From positions 2,683,460 through 2,747,459 of the forward strand of contig VZTI01001286.1 in NCBI GenBank assembly GCA_013397865.1: a DNA stretch of 64,000 nucleotides. The letters run 5' to 3'. Under the pieces are notes generated by a model. The model did not search any database and had not been told where the DNA came from. It was given only the letters and a program-made list of their open reading frames with translations. This document shows, one piece after another, positions 1 through 10,563 of the stretch. Within the stretch, counting starts at the first letter, position 1, and every line of letters begins with the position of its first letter. The DNA comes from Struthidea cinerea. Lineage: Eukaryota > Chordata > Aves > Passeriformes > Corcoracidae. The position numbers and the translations under genes are program-made.

Positions 1-39
1 TCTGCTACACTTAACATCATTTAATTTTCTTTTTCCTAG

Positions 40-2840
40 GTGGACATCCAGTTCAACAGGTTAATTGAATAGGGTGAAAAAACAGTGACTTGAATTAACC
101 AATAGCCCTCAATTTAAAGCAAGAAGAGTGGCTGTTTGCATGCTCCTTGTGTGAAGGCTAGCCTAACAAGTGTTGAGGAGGCTGCTAAATTGTGAGACCT
201 TATTTTTAGTTTTTGGTGTTACCTCGGTAAGAGCAAAAAAAAAAAAAAATCCTGTTTAAGAATGGTTTTGTTCCAGTGTCTCATCTCAAACTATTATTAT
301 GATGATTATTTTCATAATAAACTGAAACATGCACCAAGCTGCAGAGGTGGTGTTGGCTGACCAGATGCATTAGTGATGCCTTTTACCTGTAGACATAGTG
401 TATTTTTTCCATATGCAAAATGGTAGGCAAACTGATGCCAGCAATCTTGGTTCAGTGCTTAATAGCCCTGCATTTTGACTAATATATTTCTTGTAATCTT
501 GCATTCATAAAATATTTGAAGTAAAAGGCTGTATTTTGTTTACTTTGTTGGTGTGAATGACATGCAGTTTCATTTAAATACTGGGCAAAAGTTAGGAAGG
601 TGATCACTGGTCAGAGTTGGTCCCTTGTATGAAAGAGAAATAATCAGAAATATGTAAAACCTTTAAAATTTTTGTCCCTGTAGCATCTTTGGAAGGAAAT
701 TCAGAAAGAAAATTAATACAGAACTTGAAATACTTGCTCCCTTTATGTTTTTGCTCCCTTATTGATTTTGGTTTAGGAGTTTTTTTTCTTACAACTTATT
801 TGGTGAAAAGCATTTACCATAAATGTAAATAAGTTTGTTTTAGATCGGGTAGGGAGAGAAGAGTTTGGGGAAATGAATTTATTTTAAATAGCAAATTATA
901 AAATGGAGTTGAGTATGCAAATAGTGGAAACCATTAAGAAAATGAGGGAAGTGGCTTAGGTCTCCATCAGGAATCTCAGTTATTCCACTCATTTGAACAT
1001 AGCTCAAAGGAAGTTCATCACAGAGTGCCTGCTGCCTTTGTGACTGAAGAATTGCATTTAATGAACTCGAGTGGAATATGTAATGCTCAGTGTCATTATT
1101 TACCATTATTACATAGGAGAAAATAATTACTTGTTTACATTGCAGATTGATTATTTGGATTATGAATTAACTTTTAACTGGTGCAAAAATGCTTCTAAAT
1201 ATAATGATAAATTACTCCCTACATATTTACGTAAATCCTTGATGTACTCAGTTACAGGCAGGGTTTTAATAGCACTTTTTTGCAAAAGAAAAATAGGAAA
1301 TTGAAGTTTAGCTGCTGAGCCCTATAAATAAAAGAGAAGTAATCTGAAATTTGAAATACACTTATTTCAAGTGAATGATTATTTCATAAGAACCCATAAG
1401 CAAAACTTGGAAAAACCTTAAGGGGAAAAACCTTGCTCTATTTTCTCTTTCCCTTCCTGCCTACTTGATAAAAACCATTAAACTGCTGTGCTTGTCTGTG
1501 AGCAGCAAAGGTGATGAACAACTTACTGAATATCCTGTCTTGAAAATAAATCTATTGTTGGCAAACCTTTGGGAGTTAGAAACCTTTCCCTCATTTTATT
1601 TAAATAAAGGAAGGGTTCTCATTCCCAAAACCTTAACAGATAATTTGATTAGTTAGCTGAAACTGATATTGGGATCAACTTAAGGGCACACATATTTATA
1701 GCAAAATGTAATTGGGGGAGAAAATAACTCTAGTATTAGGAATAGCACAAGTTATCCAAAGCATTGCTGTTCACATACATCTGTCTATCTACCAAAATGG
1801 AGACACTCAGTGATCAGCAGCTTACTTAACATATGCTGAAACATTAAGTAGAGCAGCATAAATACTGATGCTCATCTTCAGAGGCGTTCATAGTTACATA
1901 CACAAAAACATTTCCCAGGACAGTTCTTGCATTTTGCTATGTCGTAAAAGAGATACGCTTAAGGTAAATCAGTGTTGTATGTGAAAAGTCACTTTATGGC
2001 AAGGTTTGAATAATGAAAGTGAATGCAGCGATAAATTAATGGTACATAATATAAAAGTAATTTCTAGCAGTTGCTTATGATTTTTCATGGTTTACATTAA
2101 AAAGGGTCTTGGATTATAAAATAAGTGCTGTGCTACCATGCACTGTTGGCTTCAGTCAATAGTTTGGTTTTATCACCCTAGTAATTTTCAAAGGGAATTT
2201 GGAGTTTGACCTTTTACCTTCAAATTGTCCCTTTCTTAATTCCACCAAAAATTTTAAAAATGCTTGCCCAGATTTCTCACTGAGGTTTTCCACATGACAA
2301 AATTTGTTTATCGTAAAAAAACCTAAAAGGGTAAAACACAGCAGTTTGGGCTCAGAAGAGTTTAACAGCTTAACTGCCAGTGACCTTTATTGTTTTCATA
2401 AGGCTCTTGTTTTAAAGTTGTTTACAAATGTACTTTTATTTTTCTGTTAAACTATTTGGACTGTTCAGGAACTTTTTTCATGTACTCTTCTGTCCAGTTA
2501 AAGCTGTTCCTCTAATAATGGAGATGAAACATCTAGTTTTGGCTGGGCACTGCCTTCTCAGAAAAGGTAACAGGCTCTGCTTTTTGTCACAGTCTGTGCT
2601 CTGTAAGATATTGTGTAATTGAAGTATGCTTCTGTATACTATGCAGTTCTTCCAAAAATGCTTTTTTAGGCTTTTTGGTTTGTTATTTTTTCTGATGAGG
2701 AGTTGAAGATTGTAACTCAAAACTTGTACATAAAATGGTGAATGATTTCATATGATTCAGGAATGAGCAGTGTGGCTTTCTGTTACAGGGGTTTACTGCT
2801 TTGTCAGGACTCTAATTAATAAAAGCTGAGAGACTTCCAC
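40..2840 (+). other. Candidate 3'-terminal exon with AT-rich 3' UTR-like tail
   Basis: Seen: a pyrimidine tract ending CCTAG at 35-39 makes a good splice acceptor. From base 40 the phase-0 frame gives ten codons (VDIQFNRLIE) and stops at TAG 70-72. The phase-1 and phase-2 frames also stop within about ten codons. The following 2.7 kb is AT-rich with no sustained open frame. It carries AATAAA at 316, 1327, 1545, 1603 and 2818 and a Pumilio-type TGTAAATA at 824-831. Inference: the last exon of an upstream plus-strand gene with a long 3' UTR, possibly ending near 2840. I do not recognise the C-terminal peptide, and AATAAA is frequent by chance in such AT-rich DNA. The alternative is simply intergenic sequence with a chance acceptor. 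Confidence 0.28.
235..249 (+). repeat. Poly(A) tract, 15 A
   Basis: An uninterrupted run of A. There is no CR1 or processed-gene signature next to it, so it is classed as a simple repeat. Confidence 0.9.
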
Positions 2841-3471
2841 AAACATTAGTAATGCCCCAACGCTTGCCAGAGCACCCATGGTCTCTCATGGAATCCCACA
2901 CTGGCTGGAAGATAATCATTGTGCAGTTGTTCCCACTGCCGAAAAAAATTCTTCTGCTATGAGCTCGTCCCTTCCTGTATGCAGAACTAGGGTGTAGGAT
3001 GAATAGTCTTACTCATAACTGAGTATAAAGATATTTTAAGAATGCCACATCTTCCCTGTGGATGTTCTGCAAAGAGATAAGTGCTTGTCTTCTGTTGTTA
3101 AATTCAGAAAACTTCCATTCCCTGGAACTTCTGTTTTGTTCATAATGGATGTTACAGCTTGAGAGGTTCCATTGCCATAGCAGAGACAGAGACGACCCCC
3201 ATAAGTGTCTCATTGCCTGTGAAGAACACCAAATTGTGCTCAGATCTGTTCTGAAGTGTTCTGAACAACTTGACCCTTTTAGGTCCCGTGCTGTAACTTG
3301 CAGGGAAAGTTTAAAAAGAACAAGGGGAAAGAATAAAGGTGTGGCACACCCAATCCCTCAGAATGCGGGTATCCCTGGTGAGCTGGTTGACGAGGAGGCT
3401 CTTAGGAGAGTAAACCCATGTAGATGTATATGCAAATATAAACACAGTGTTACGTACTCGCATGTTCTTAC
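2841..3471. other. Unassigned interval upstream of a CR1
   Basis: No gene is recognised. The segment 3388-3410 (GAGGAGGCTCTTAGGAGAG) resembles the CR1 consensus just 5' of the next repeat. The CR1 may therefore extend leftward across a diverged or inserted stretch of about 55 bp. An open frame of 176 codons covering 3149-3679 is largely translated CR1 and is not a gene. Confidence 0.5.
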
Positions 3472-3795
3472 CTACCTGAAAGGAGGGTGGGGCCAGGTGG
3501 GTGTTGGCCTCTGCTTACAGACAGCCAGTGCCAGGAGAAGGGGACGCAGTTTGAAGATACACAAGGGGAGGTTTGCGTTGGACATTAGGAGGAATTTTGT
3601 CACAGAAGGGGTGATTAGACGTTGGGATGGGCTGCCCAGAGAGATGATGGAGTCACTGTCCCTGAAGATGCCTAAGTAAAGGCTGAACGTGGCGTTTAGT
3701 GCCATGGTCTGATTGACATGGTGGTGTTCAGTCATAGGTTGGACTTGATGATCTCAGAGGTCTTTCCCAACTTCATCAATTCTGTGATTCTGTGG
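3472..3795 (+). mobile_element. CR1 LINE fragment (3' end), avian
   Basis: Seen: the order of blocks matches the 3' region of avian CR1. These are CTACCTGAAAGGAGG, a GGGGAGGTTTGCGTTGGA block, the 'GGGATGGGCTGCCCAGAGA' block, 'GGTTGGACTTGATGATCTC', 'TTTCCCAACTTCATCAATTC' and terminal TCTGTGATTCTGTGG. Known: CR1 is the dominant LINE of birds. It is usually 5' truncated and ends in short 8-bp repeats rather than poly(A). This copy is 5' truncated, non-coding and moderately diverged, so it is not mobile. Confidence 0.95.
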
Positions 3796-4406
3796 AGAGC
3801 TGCATAGATCAAATCAGAATTTGTAGATGTCTCATTTTTTTCCCAAATCAGGACTTTCTTTAGTTTTTATTTACTTCAGTAATGTTACTAGATGGGTGAT
3901 ACTCTATGCCTGTGAAGATCAGGTTCTCTAGAGGCAGATAAATAGAGGTGTGAGAGTGTATCAGTTATTTTCTGTGCCCCTGTAGCAGTTTCCTGCTTCT
4001 TGCAGGGACAATTGACATCTCCCACTGAACTTGGAGAGATTTGCTAGAAATGTTTTAACTTGGAACCTACATCTGGTTATGGAGCAGTACTGAAAGAAAG
4101 AGCAAAACCAAATTTAGACTAAGTAGTTTTAATTTTTAATTATTAATAAAATACCGTCTTAAAATACTTAGAGCACTGCTAATCCTAGGGCTTTAGCCTA
4201 AACAAGCATTAATGAAGAAAAGATTTTTATTCATAGCTGTGTGCTTTACACTAAGTAGCTAAAAATTTGAGATACTCCAAAGGATACAGCAGGCTTGTGT
4301 CTGCATAATTCCACATAGTTAGTCAGTGCTCCCCTTCTAACTTGAATAAAGGCATCCGTGTACTTGAGAACCATTTCTTTTTTACAGATGGATGGAGAGG
4401 AGCGCA
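3796..4406. other. Unassigned AT-rich spacer between CR1 copies
   Basis: No open frame, splice pair or repeat family recognised. AT-rich, with short poly(T) and TTAATTATTAATAAA stretches near 4134-4150. Confidence 0.6.
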
Positions 4407-4444
4407 TCATAGAATCACAGAATCATTAAGGTTAGAAAAGACCT
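4407..4444 (-). mobile_element. CR1 3'-end stub, antisense
   Basis: The plus strand reads TCATAGAATCACAGAATCAT followed by TAAGGTTAGAAAAGACCT. This is the exact antisense layout of the CR1 terminus (inverted octamers, then the GGTC...CCAACC block). Only about 38 bp of the element remain before sequence matching the next, plus-strand CR1 begins. It is an extremely 5'-truncated insertion, or one cut off by the neighbouring element. Confidence 0.85.
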
Positions 4445-4447
4445 GGT

Positions 4448-5078
4448 GGCCAACAAGCTGTCTGTGTGCCAGCAGGGCCCTTGTGGCCAAAAGAAGACAC
4501 AGTGTCCTGGGGTGCATTAGAAAAAGTATCACAGGTTTAGGAAAGTGATTTTTCCTCTGTACTCAGTCCTGGTGAGGCCACATCTGGAGTGCTGTGCCCA
4601 GTTCTGGGCTCCTAGTACAAAAGAGACCTGGAGCTCCTGGAGCAGGTCCAGTGGAGGGCAATGAAGGTGATGATGGGACTGGGGCATCTTTCTCATTAGG
4701 AAAGGCTGAGGTCGCTGGGCCTGTTTAGCCTGGCGAAGAGGTGACTGAGAATGGATGTCATCAGTGCCTATTGGTATCTGAAGGAGGGTGTCAGAGGATG
4801 TTTCCAGGCTGTTCTTGGTGGTGCCAAGCAATAGGGCAGGAGGCAATGGGGAGAAAGTGATGCACGGGAAGTTCCATCTGAACATGAGGAAGAACTTCTT
4901 CACTGTGTGGTGACCGTGCACTGGAACAGATTGCCCAGAGAAATTGTGGAGTCTCCTTCACTAGAGATACTCAAAAGATGTTTGGACACAATCATGAGTA
5001 GCATGGTCTAGGAGACCTTTGGAGGTTGGACCAGGTGACCCACTGTTGTCCCTTCCAGCCTTACCTATTCTGTGAATC
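4448..5078 (+). mobile_element. CR1 LINE fragment with C-terminal ORF2 remnant
   Basis: Seen: the longest young CR1 here, about 630 bp. Near 4558-4611 the translated sequence reads YSVLVRPHLECCAQFWAP. This matches the conserved end of the CR1 reverse-transcriptase ORF, whose family form is a V-R-P-H-L-E-Y-C motif. Next come the 'GAGCAGGTCCAGTGGAGGGC' block, the GCTGGGCCTGTTTAGCCTGG block, the GGAACAGATTGCCCAGAGA block and a degenerate tail ending TATTCTGTGAATCC. The frame is broken by indels and stops. 5' truncated and inactive. It abuts the minus-strand stub on its left. Confidence 0.95.
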
Positions 5079-5363
5079 CGTTAGCACTGATGTGCAGCCT
5101 GGTGGAAATGCAATGGTCTTCTCTTTTCCTGGTCATGCTTTTCCCTCCCACTGATACTCAACAGGAAAAGCGATGGAGCAACTGCATATGGACTGCTCTC
5201 CTGTGGTAATTAGGCAAAGGACCAAGTGGTGACTTGCATTCATATAACCTGTGGGCTTAGCATAAGCAATGGAACAAAATCTTAGTTTATAGCAGAAAAT
5301 TAGAAAAAAATTCCTAGCTGTAGGCAGCTTGAAGATTATATAATCTTTATATTTTCTTTGTTC
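5079..5363. other. Unassigned spacer
   Basis: About 285 bp between two CR1 copies. It does not continue the minus-strand stub at 4407, so the plus-strand CR1 did not simply insert into a longer minus-strand copy. Confidence 0.6.
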
Positions 5364-5556
5364 AGAGGGTGGTGAGGCACTGGAGAAGATTGCCCAGAGA
5401 AGTTGTGGATGCCCCATTCCTGGCAGTGTTCAAGGCCAGGCTGGATGGAGCTCTGAACAACCTGGTCTAGTCAAAGGTGTCCCTGCCTGTGGCAAGGGGG
5501 TTGCAACTTGATGATCTTTAAAGCCTCTTCCAACCCAAACCATTCTGTGATGAGGT
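5364..5556 (+). mobile_element. CR1 LINE fragment (3' end only)
   Basis: Seen: GGTGGTGAGGCACTGGAGAAG, TTGCCCAGAGAAGTTGTGGA, 'TTCAAGGCCAGGCTGGATGG', 'CAACTTGATGATCTTTAAAG' and 'CTTCCAACCCAAACCATTCT', then GTGATGA. These appear in the canonical order of the last roughly 190 bp of CR1. The internal wording differs from the copies at 3.5 and 7.2 kb, which suggests a different CR1 subfamily. Subfamily assignment would need a repeat library. Confidence 0.95.
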
Positions 5557-7155
5557 GGATACGCCTAAGAGCTCTGTCTGGCTCTGTTCCTCTTCTTTCT
5601 CAGAGTAGCAGTGTGGATGTCACAACTGTGGCCACCTTTGAGTGATGTGCAAAGCCACATGACTGACCTGGTAGCTCCTGCGGTTTGAAAAGAGGGGTGG
5701 CCAAAAAGGTGCTTAAGAAAAGGAGGTGAACCCTGCATGCAGCTTTGCTGCTGTATGTATACAGTAGATGCTTTAGACTACTCAGACTCCCTTCCAAAAA
5801 CAGGCAAAGTTACAAAGATTAGGCTAAAGGAGGCAATAAATCATCCTGTCATTTGGGAATATCGATATTTGCGAAGCCACCACTATGGAAGTATTCCCAT
5901 GAGCATTTTTGTTCCCCAAGGTCCCAGGGGAGCCTGCCTGTGCCTGTCACTGGAGGTGTCCCTGTACAGATGTCTCCAAAAAGTTAAACCTGGTACATGC
6001 GAATCAGATTCTTATTCAAGTTTCTTACATGACCTTCTTCATTAGCAAAGTGGCTGGGCACAGCTGGGAATTGTTCATGAGGTAGGAGGTGCAGCTAATT
6101 CAGCTCATCCTCTGAGGGCTGCCTGGGGCTGCGGGGCTGCCGGGAACAAACTGCTGCTGAAACAAAAGTGCTCGGATGCGATGCGACTGCAGAAGAAGAA
6201 TCAGTTCCAGGACCCGTTTTGATTGGTGCAGCTGTGCTTTGCACCAGAGCACAGTGCCATGGCTGAGGTTATAGGGCTGGTGGTGAGAGCGGGGCTGCTG
6301 CTTTTCATCGGCAGCCTTTTGCCACTGCTCCGAGTGTCCTTGAGTGCTGGCAGACGCCAAAGCTGGTGTGAAACGTGAGATTTACAGTGATAATTTTATG
6401 CTTATCCAAAACCCTAGTTCCAAAGAGATGGCTGAGGATTTGAGAGATTTGGTTTCTTTTTGGGGGGAAAGAAAAAAAATTGGGGTGAGGGTCATTGAGT
6501 GCGCTGTATCCCACATCTCAGGATCAGGGAAGTACGCCTGTAGCCTTGGCACAAGCGCTTCTCTGAGTGTGCTACCAGAGGAACCATGTGGTGAAACAAG
6601 TGGTGAAGGCTTTCGTGGTTTCTTCCGAGTGCTGTGAGTTCTCAGACCTGAAAGGAAAAAGAGGAAAAAGCCTTAACAACACAGCTGGGGAGTTGAATGT
6701 GTCTGGCTTATTGATAATTTTGCATATTGCCCCCCAAAAAGTGCTAGAGGTCAAACTGAGTTTTCCATCTCAGCTGCTTTAATTCAGTGGGTTTAGGACC
6801 ATGTAACCTGTGCCTCCTGGGCAAACCTCAGCCTTCACCTGGCCTTCACAGCTGAATTTTCCCTCCATAAAGCAGAACTTTTTATCCAAATATTCCTGGA
6901 GCAGGACCTCAGGTAAAGAACGTGATATCTTTTTCATAAAATCCTATTGTGGTAAATCACAAAAGGTGCAAAAAGTGATGAACATTAAGAATCTAACTTG
7001 GTTTTAATTGTCTGAAAACTCAGATTTTGGTGATTTTTTTTCCTTCCCTGGTACCCCGTCTCAGAGCGAGAAAAGATGCAAATATAACCAATTACACACA
7101 GCTTTTCTGTACTCTATCCAGCTCCTACAAGTTTAGTCTCTGTCGGTGAAGTTCA
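5557..7155. other. Unassigned interval
   Basis: Mixed composition with a GC-richer patch at about 6100-6350. Open frames of up to about 100 codons occur on both strands, overlap each other and have no recognisable domains. A donor-like CAG|GTAAAG at 6908-6915 has no convincing matching acceptor. Nothing else seen. Confidence 0.5.
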
Positions 7156-7562
7156 GTGAGGGGTCTGGAGCACAAGTCTTATGAGGAGCAGCTGAAGGAA
7201 CTGGGGTTGTTTAGCCTGGAGAAAAGGAGGCTCATGGGGAACCTTATCGTTCTCTACAACTCCCTGAAAAGGAGGGTGTAGCCAGGTGGGGTTCAGCCTC
7301 TTCTCCCAAGTAATAAGAGGAAACTCCCTCAAGTTTTGCCAGGGGAGGTTTAGATTGGAAATTTCTTCACTAAAAGGGTTGTCAAGCATTAGAACAGGTG
7401 TCCCAGAGAAGTGGCTGAGTCCCCATCCCTGGAGCTATTTAAAAGCATGTGGCACTTAGGGACATGGCTTAATGTTGGACTTGGCAGTGCTGGGTTAATG
7501 ATTGGCCTTGATCTTTGACATCTTTTCCAATTTAAATGATTCTGTGATTCTGCGATTCTATG
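7156..7562 (+). mobile_element. CR1 LINE fragment (3' ~400 bp)
   Basis: Seen: GGTCTGGAGCACAAGTCTTA, GAGGAGCAGCTGAAGGAACT, GGGTTGTTTAGCCTGGAGAA, 'CTCTTCTCCCAAGTAA', 'GCCAGGGGAGGTTTAGATTG', 'AAAGGGTTGTCAAGCATTAG', 'GGACTTGGCAGTGCTGGGTT' and terminal TGATTCTGTGATTCTGCGAT. This is the most canonical copy in the window and carries the standard CR1 end. 5' truncated. It is the last young CR1 I can find before the end of the window. Confidence 0.97.
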
Positions 7563-9729
7563 TACGGAGTTTAGATAGTTGCTAAAGAAAGTAATGAAAT
7601 AAAATTTTAAAGAAGGTGGTTCTGGGGAGGTTTAGCCCTTACTATGTTTATTTGGGGGCAGATTTCATAACAAGTGAGTAATTTTTAGAAGATCTTTATC
7701 AGGGAGAACACCAAATTGATGGCAGTAACAGCACATGCGAGAGTAGGAAGAGGGTATGTTCTTCCCCATTTCACAGGAAAGTCTCATTAATATCACAGCA
7801 GCAGCTGCAATGACAAAATTTCTTAGGAATGTTTTATCGTGATCAGTAACTTGCTGCTTAATATTTCTTCATTTCTGTTGTCTTCTTGCACCACAAGACA
7901 GCATTTCTCACAATTTCTTGTTCCCTCCCCACCAAAGAAAACAGAATAAATTGAATCTATTAATTAATTAATACTAATAAATACTAATTAAACTAATAAT
8001 TCTATTAATTCATATTTAAGAAATCTGTCTTTTGAAACACTTGTTAAAACAAGAGAACTGTCCATACTAGCAGTGTAATACAATATTATCTGTAGCAGCC
8101 CTTTGTAAGCCAGTGCTGCTGTGTCCCAAGAGCCCGATTTTCTTGCAGGATGAATGAGCCGAATGTTTTTAAGTGTGCTTAAAAGAAGTTTAAAAGTGCT
8201 GACTTATTATGTTCTGGTTCAGTGTCCCTCCTGCTGTGTAATGGACAACTGTGCAGTAGCTCTAAAATACGCCTTAAATACAGAAGCATTCAGGGGAGGC
8301 ATTTATTCATCTGTATTCAAGCCACCACAGCAGCACACTACATTGTGAAGTTTTTGCAAGATCATCACAACAGATTTCCCAAATCTCAATGCTATTGACT
8401 CCATCGTCTGCTCTGTGGTCCAGCCTGAGCACGTCAAGAGAAGAAAAGTGGCCGTCTCCTTGAGCCAATCAAAAATTGAATGCCACATCAGTGTTATTGT
8501 AGTCAGTTGCATAAAATGTTGCTGTACAGTACAGCAATGAATTGCAGGCGATGCTGTTCCCTTATTAACTTGGCATAAATTCAAATCCCTTAAGAATTAG
8601 ATGATGAACACTAAGCACTTCGAGCCCTCCTGAACATTTATGATTCAGTGGCTGGTATTTATTTGGACTGATATTCCCCATGGTATCAGCTCAGATCTGA
8701 TCGTTGCTCTGTGAATGATGAGAATGCACTAACACCAGCTCCCCTTTCTTTCAGGCACAGCAGAGGTCAAAAATTTTCAACACAACTGTAAGTAAGCTGT
8801 GACTCTGGGGATCTTTTTTGTTTTGCTCTGAAGAGATGTGGGAAAGAAAACTACAGTTTCTCTTTATTTACAAGAGCTGAAGGGGATTCTCAGGTTTGGA
8901 AAGCCTACCCCAGTGTATCAGGGCAGCAGTGAATGGAAGATGTTCCTGCTGCTGTGAGCTTGAAGATACACAGCCTTCTTCATAACAAGGATCAGATTGC
9001 AGAGGGATAGTGCTGTCTCTACTCAGTATGTGGCTATTCTTCCCGTACCAGCCATTTTCCTGGAGCTCAGCCTTGGAGCAGGTAGCTGGAGGGCTGCTAG
9101 AAGTATTCACAAAGACGCTTCCTCCCACTTGCTTCACAGGCAAGGGAGACACGTATTCCTCCACAGTAAATCAAGCTGTGAGCCTGATTCAGGGTCCTGA
9201 AATGAATGGTGCAGAACACAGGTCTCTCTGCCTTACCAGTGAGGCTACACAGGTGGACACAGGGGAGATTACTCTCAGATGCCTTTAGCATTTGGGAATA
9301 CTGCAAGGACTCCCCAGTCATCAGCATCTTCCAGTGTGGAAAATCAGAGATGATACCTACAGTCATTTTGACCCATCTGTTGTGTTTCTGCTGCTGAACA
9401 TTATTTTGGACTCTAAAATCTTTTAATAGCCAAATATATAATTGACCAGCACTTCTCATAGTATGACTGCATAGCATAACTTGCCCTGTTATTTGGACCA
9501 AGGCTAATGTTTGATGTGTAATAGCCACTTTTATTTAATTAGCCCTAGAATTAGTTTTATCAAGGGCAGCACAGGCCATGCGTACCCTTTGTGTGTCTGC
9601 AGACAGGCTGCAGGAGGACCTGTGACACACGGAGGGGTCTCAGAGTCACCACAACTCTTCGCCTCAAAGAGCAGCAGGGTTGTTAACTCGTGGCAGTGAT
9701 TTTGCAAGGTTTATGCCTACAATCCAGGC
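7563..9729. other. Unassigned interval with TAATTA cluster and short palindrome
   Basis: No gene recognised. Bases 7959-8011 hold a dense cluster of homeodomain-type TAATTA/ATTAAT cores. Bases 8509-8527 form a near-perfect palindrome (TTGCTGTAC-A-GTACAGCAA). A 143-codon minus-strand open frame (9097-9528) has no recognisable features and overlaps plus-strand frames, so it is probably chance. Confidence 0.5.
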
Positions 9730-10163
9730 TAACGCCACTAATTCACTCTGTGGTTGCCACTCAGCAGACAAATTAATGGCGTGAGTCATTGTCAACTCCT
9801 ACTAAATAAACCAGTGAACTAGAGATGAAAGGCTCTGCATCCAAGTTGTTTTCATTAATTGCACTGTGGGGCAAGGGTAGATTTAATTTCAAGGACGGGA
9901 ATATTAACCTCAATTCCTTTTCCTTAATTGAGTGTGGAGAAACAAGAGGCGTAAACAAGGGAAGCAGAGAACAAGGACATGGGTCATTAGCACTGTCATC
10001 TGGTCTCACAGGCAGCAGCGCCTTGTAAAAAATGTCATTGCAGCAACCGGGAGGCAAAAGCTTGTTTGGCAATGCACAGAGCATAAGTAATAAGGAAATT
10101 TGCATTGGTGATTGAATTTTCATCATTTAGATGTACAAGTCTCAGCACAGGCTTATAACGATA
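9730..10163. promoter_or_regulatory. Candidate conserved non-coding element (enhancer-like motif density)
   Basis: Seen: a repeat-free block with an ATTAATT core at 9854-9860, CTTAATTGAG near 9922, a FOX-type GTAAACA at 9951-9957, a perfect POU octamer ATTTGCAT at 10098-10105 and an adjacent inverted CCAAT (ATTGG). No coding frame persists. Inference: the texture resembles conserved developmental enhancers. Motif density alone is weak evidence, and only cross-species alignment or chromatin data would establish function. Confidence 0.25.
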
Positions 10164-10532
10164 AACAGGTAACTAGAGCCCATCATGCAATGATTCAGAG
10201 GGTAAAAACACCAGCAAAGTCCTGCAGAACCATCTCCATGGGTGATGCTGGCTGCATGGGAAGCCTTTAAGGGGAAAACATGTGGTCATTACGCCTACTT
10301 TTAATAACACTTGCAGAGCATTTCTCACCTGAAGACTTCAAATCACTTTCCAAAAAACCATGATTACAGGGCAATAGAGGCCCAAGGGAGCCTGGAGCTG
10401 ACGTTCCAGAAGGGAATAAGTATTTAGCAGTAAGATTTATGTTTCCTGCTGTCATTCCAGTAATGTATGTGATGGGCTCCAGTGATTCTGTCACTGAATA
10501 ATTATCAGTTAAGCAGCACAGTTCAGGACAGG
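10164..10532. other. Unassigned interval
   Basis: A minus-strand segment at about 10330-10495 is open for roughly 55 codons and ends in a donor-like CAG|GTGAGA on that strand. Its acceptor lacks a pyrimidine tract, so I do not call an exon. Confidence 0.4.
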
Positions 10533-10563
10533 TTCCTGGATCTAGCTTGGCTAGATCCAGGAA
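10533..10563. repeat. Perfect 14-bp inverted repeat with 3-nt loop
   Basis: TTCCTGGATCTAGC at 10533-10546, loop TTG, then the exact reverse complement GCTAGATCCAGGAA at 10550-10563. The stem does not extend further. No T-run follows, so it is not a pol III terminator arrangement. It is too short for a miRNA precursor. Confidence 0.95.

Noticed and set aside
3149..3679. 176-codon plus-strand open frame
   Set aside because: Most of it is translated CR1 3' sequence. The frame has no relation to the CR1 ORF, and the remainder is unremarkable.
4407..5078. Twin-priming inversion of a single CR1
   Set aside because: The inverted piece is the 3' terminus of CR1. Twin priming would invert an internal or 5' segment.
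8509..8527. TTGCTGTAC-A-GTACAGCAA palindrome as an RNA hairpin
   Set aside because: With only one base between the arms the loop would consume the inner pairs, leaving a short stem. No other support.
10330..10495. Minus-strand exon with donor CAG|GTGAGA
   Set aside because: The donor is good, but the only acceptor lacks a pyrimidine tract and the peptide is not recognised.
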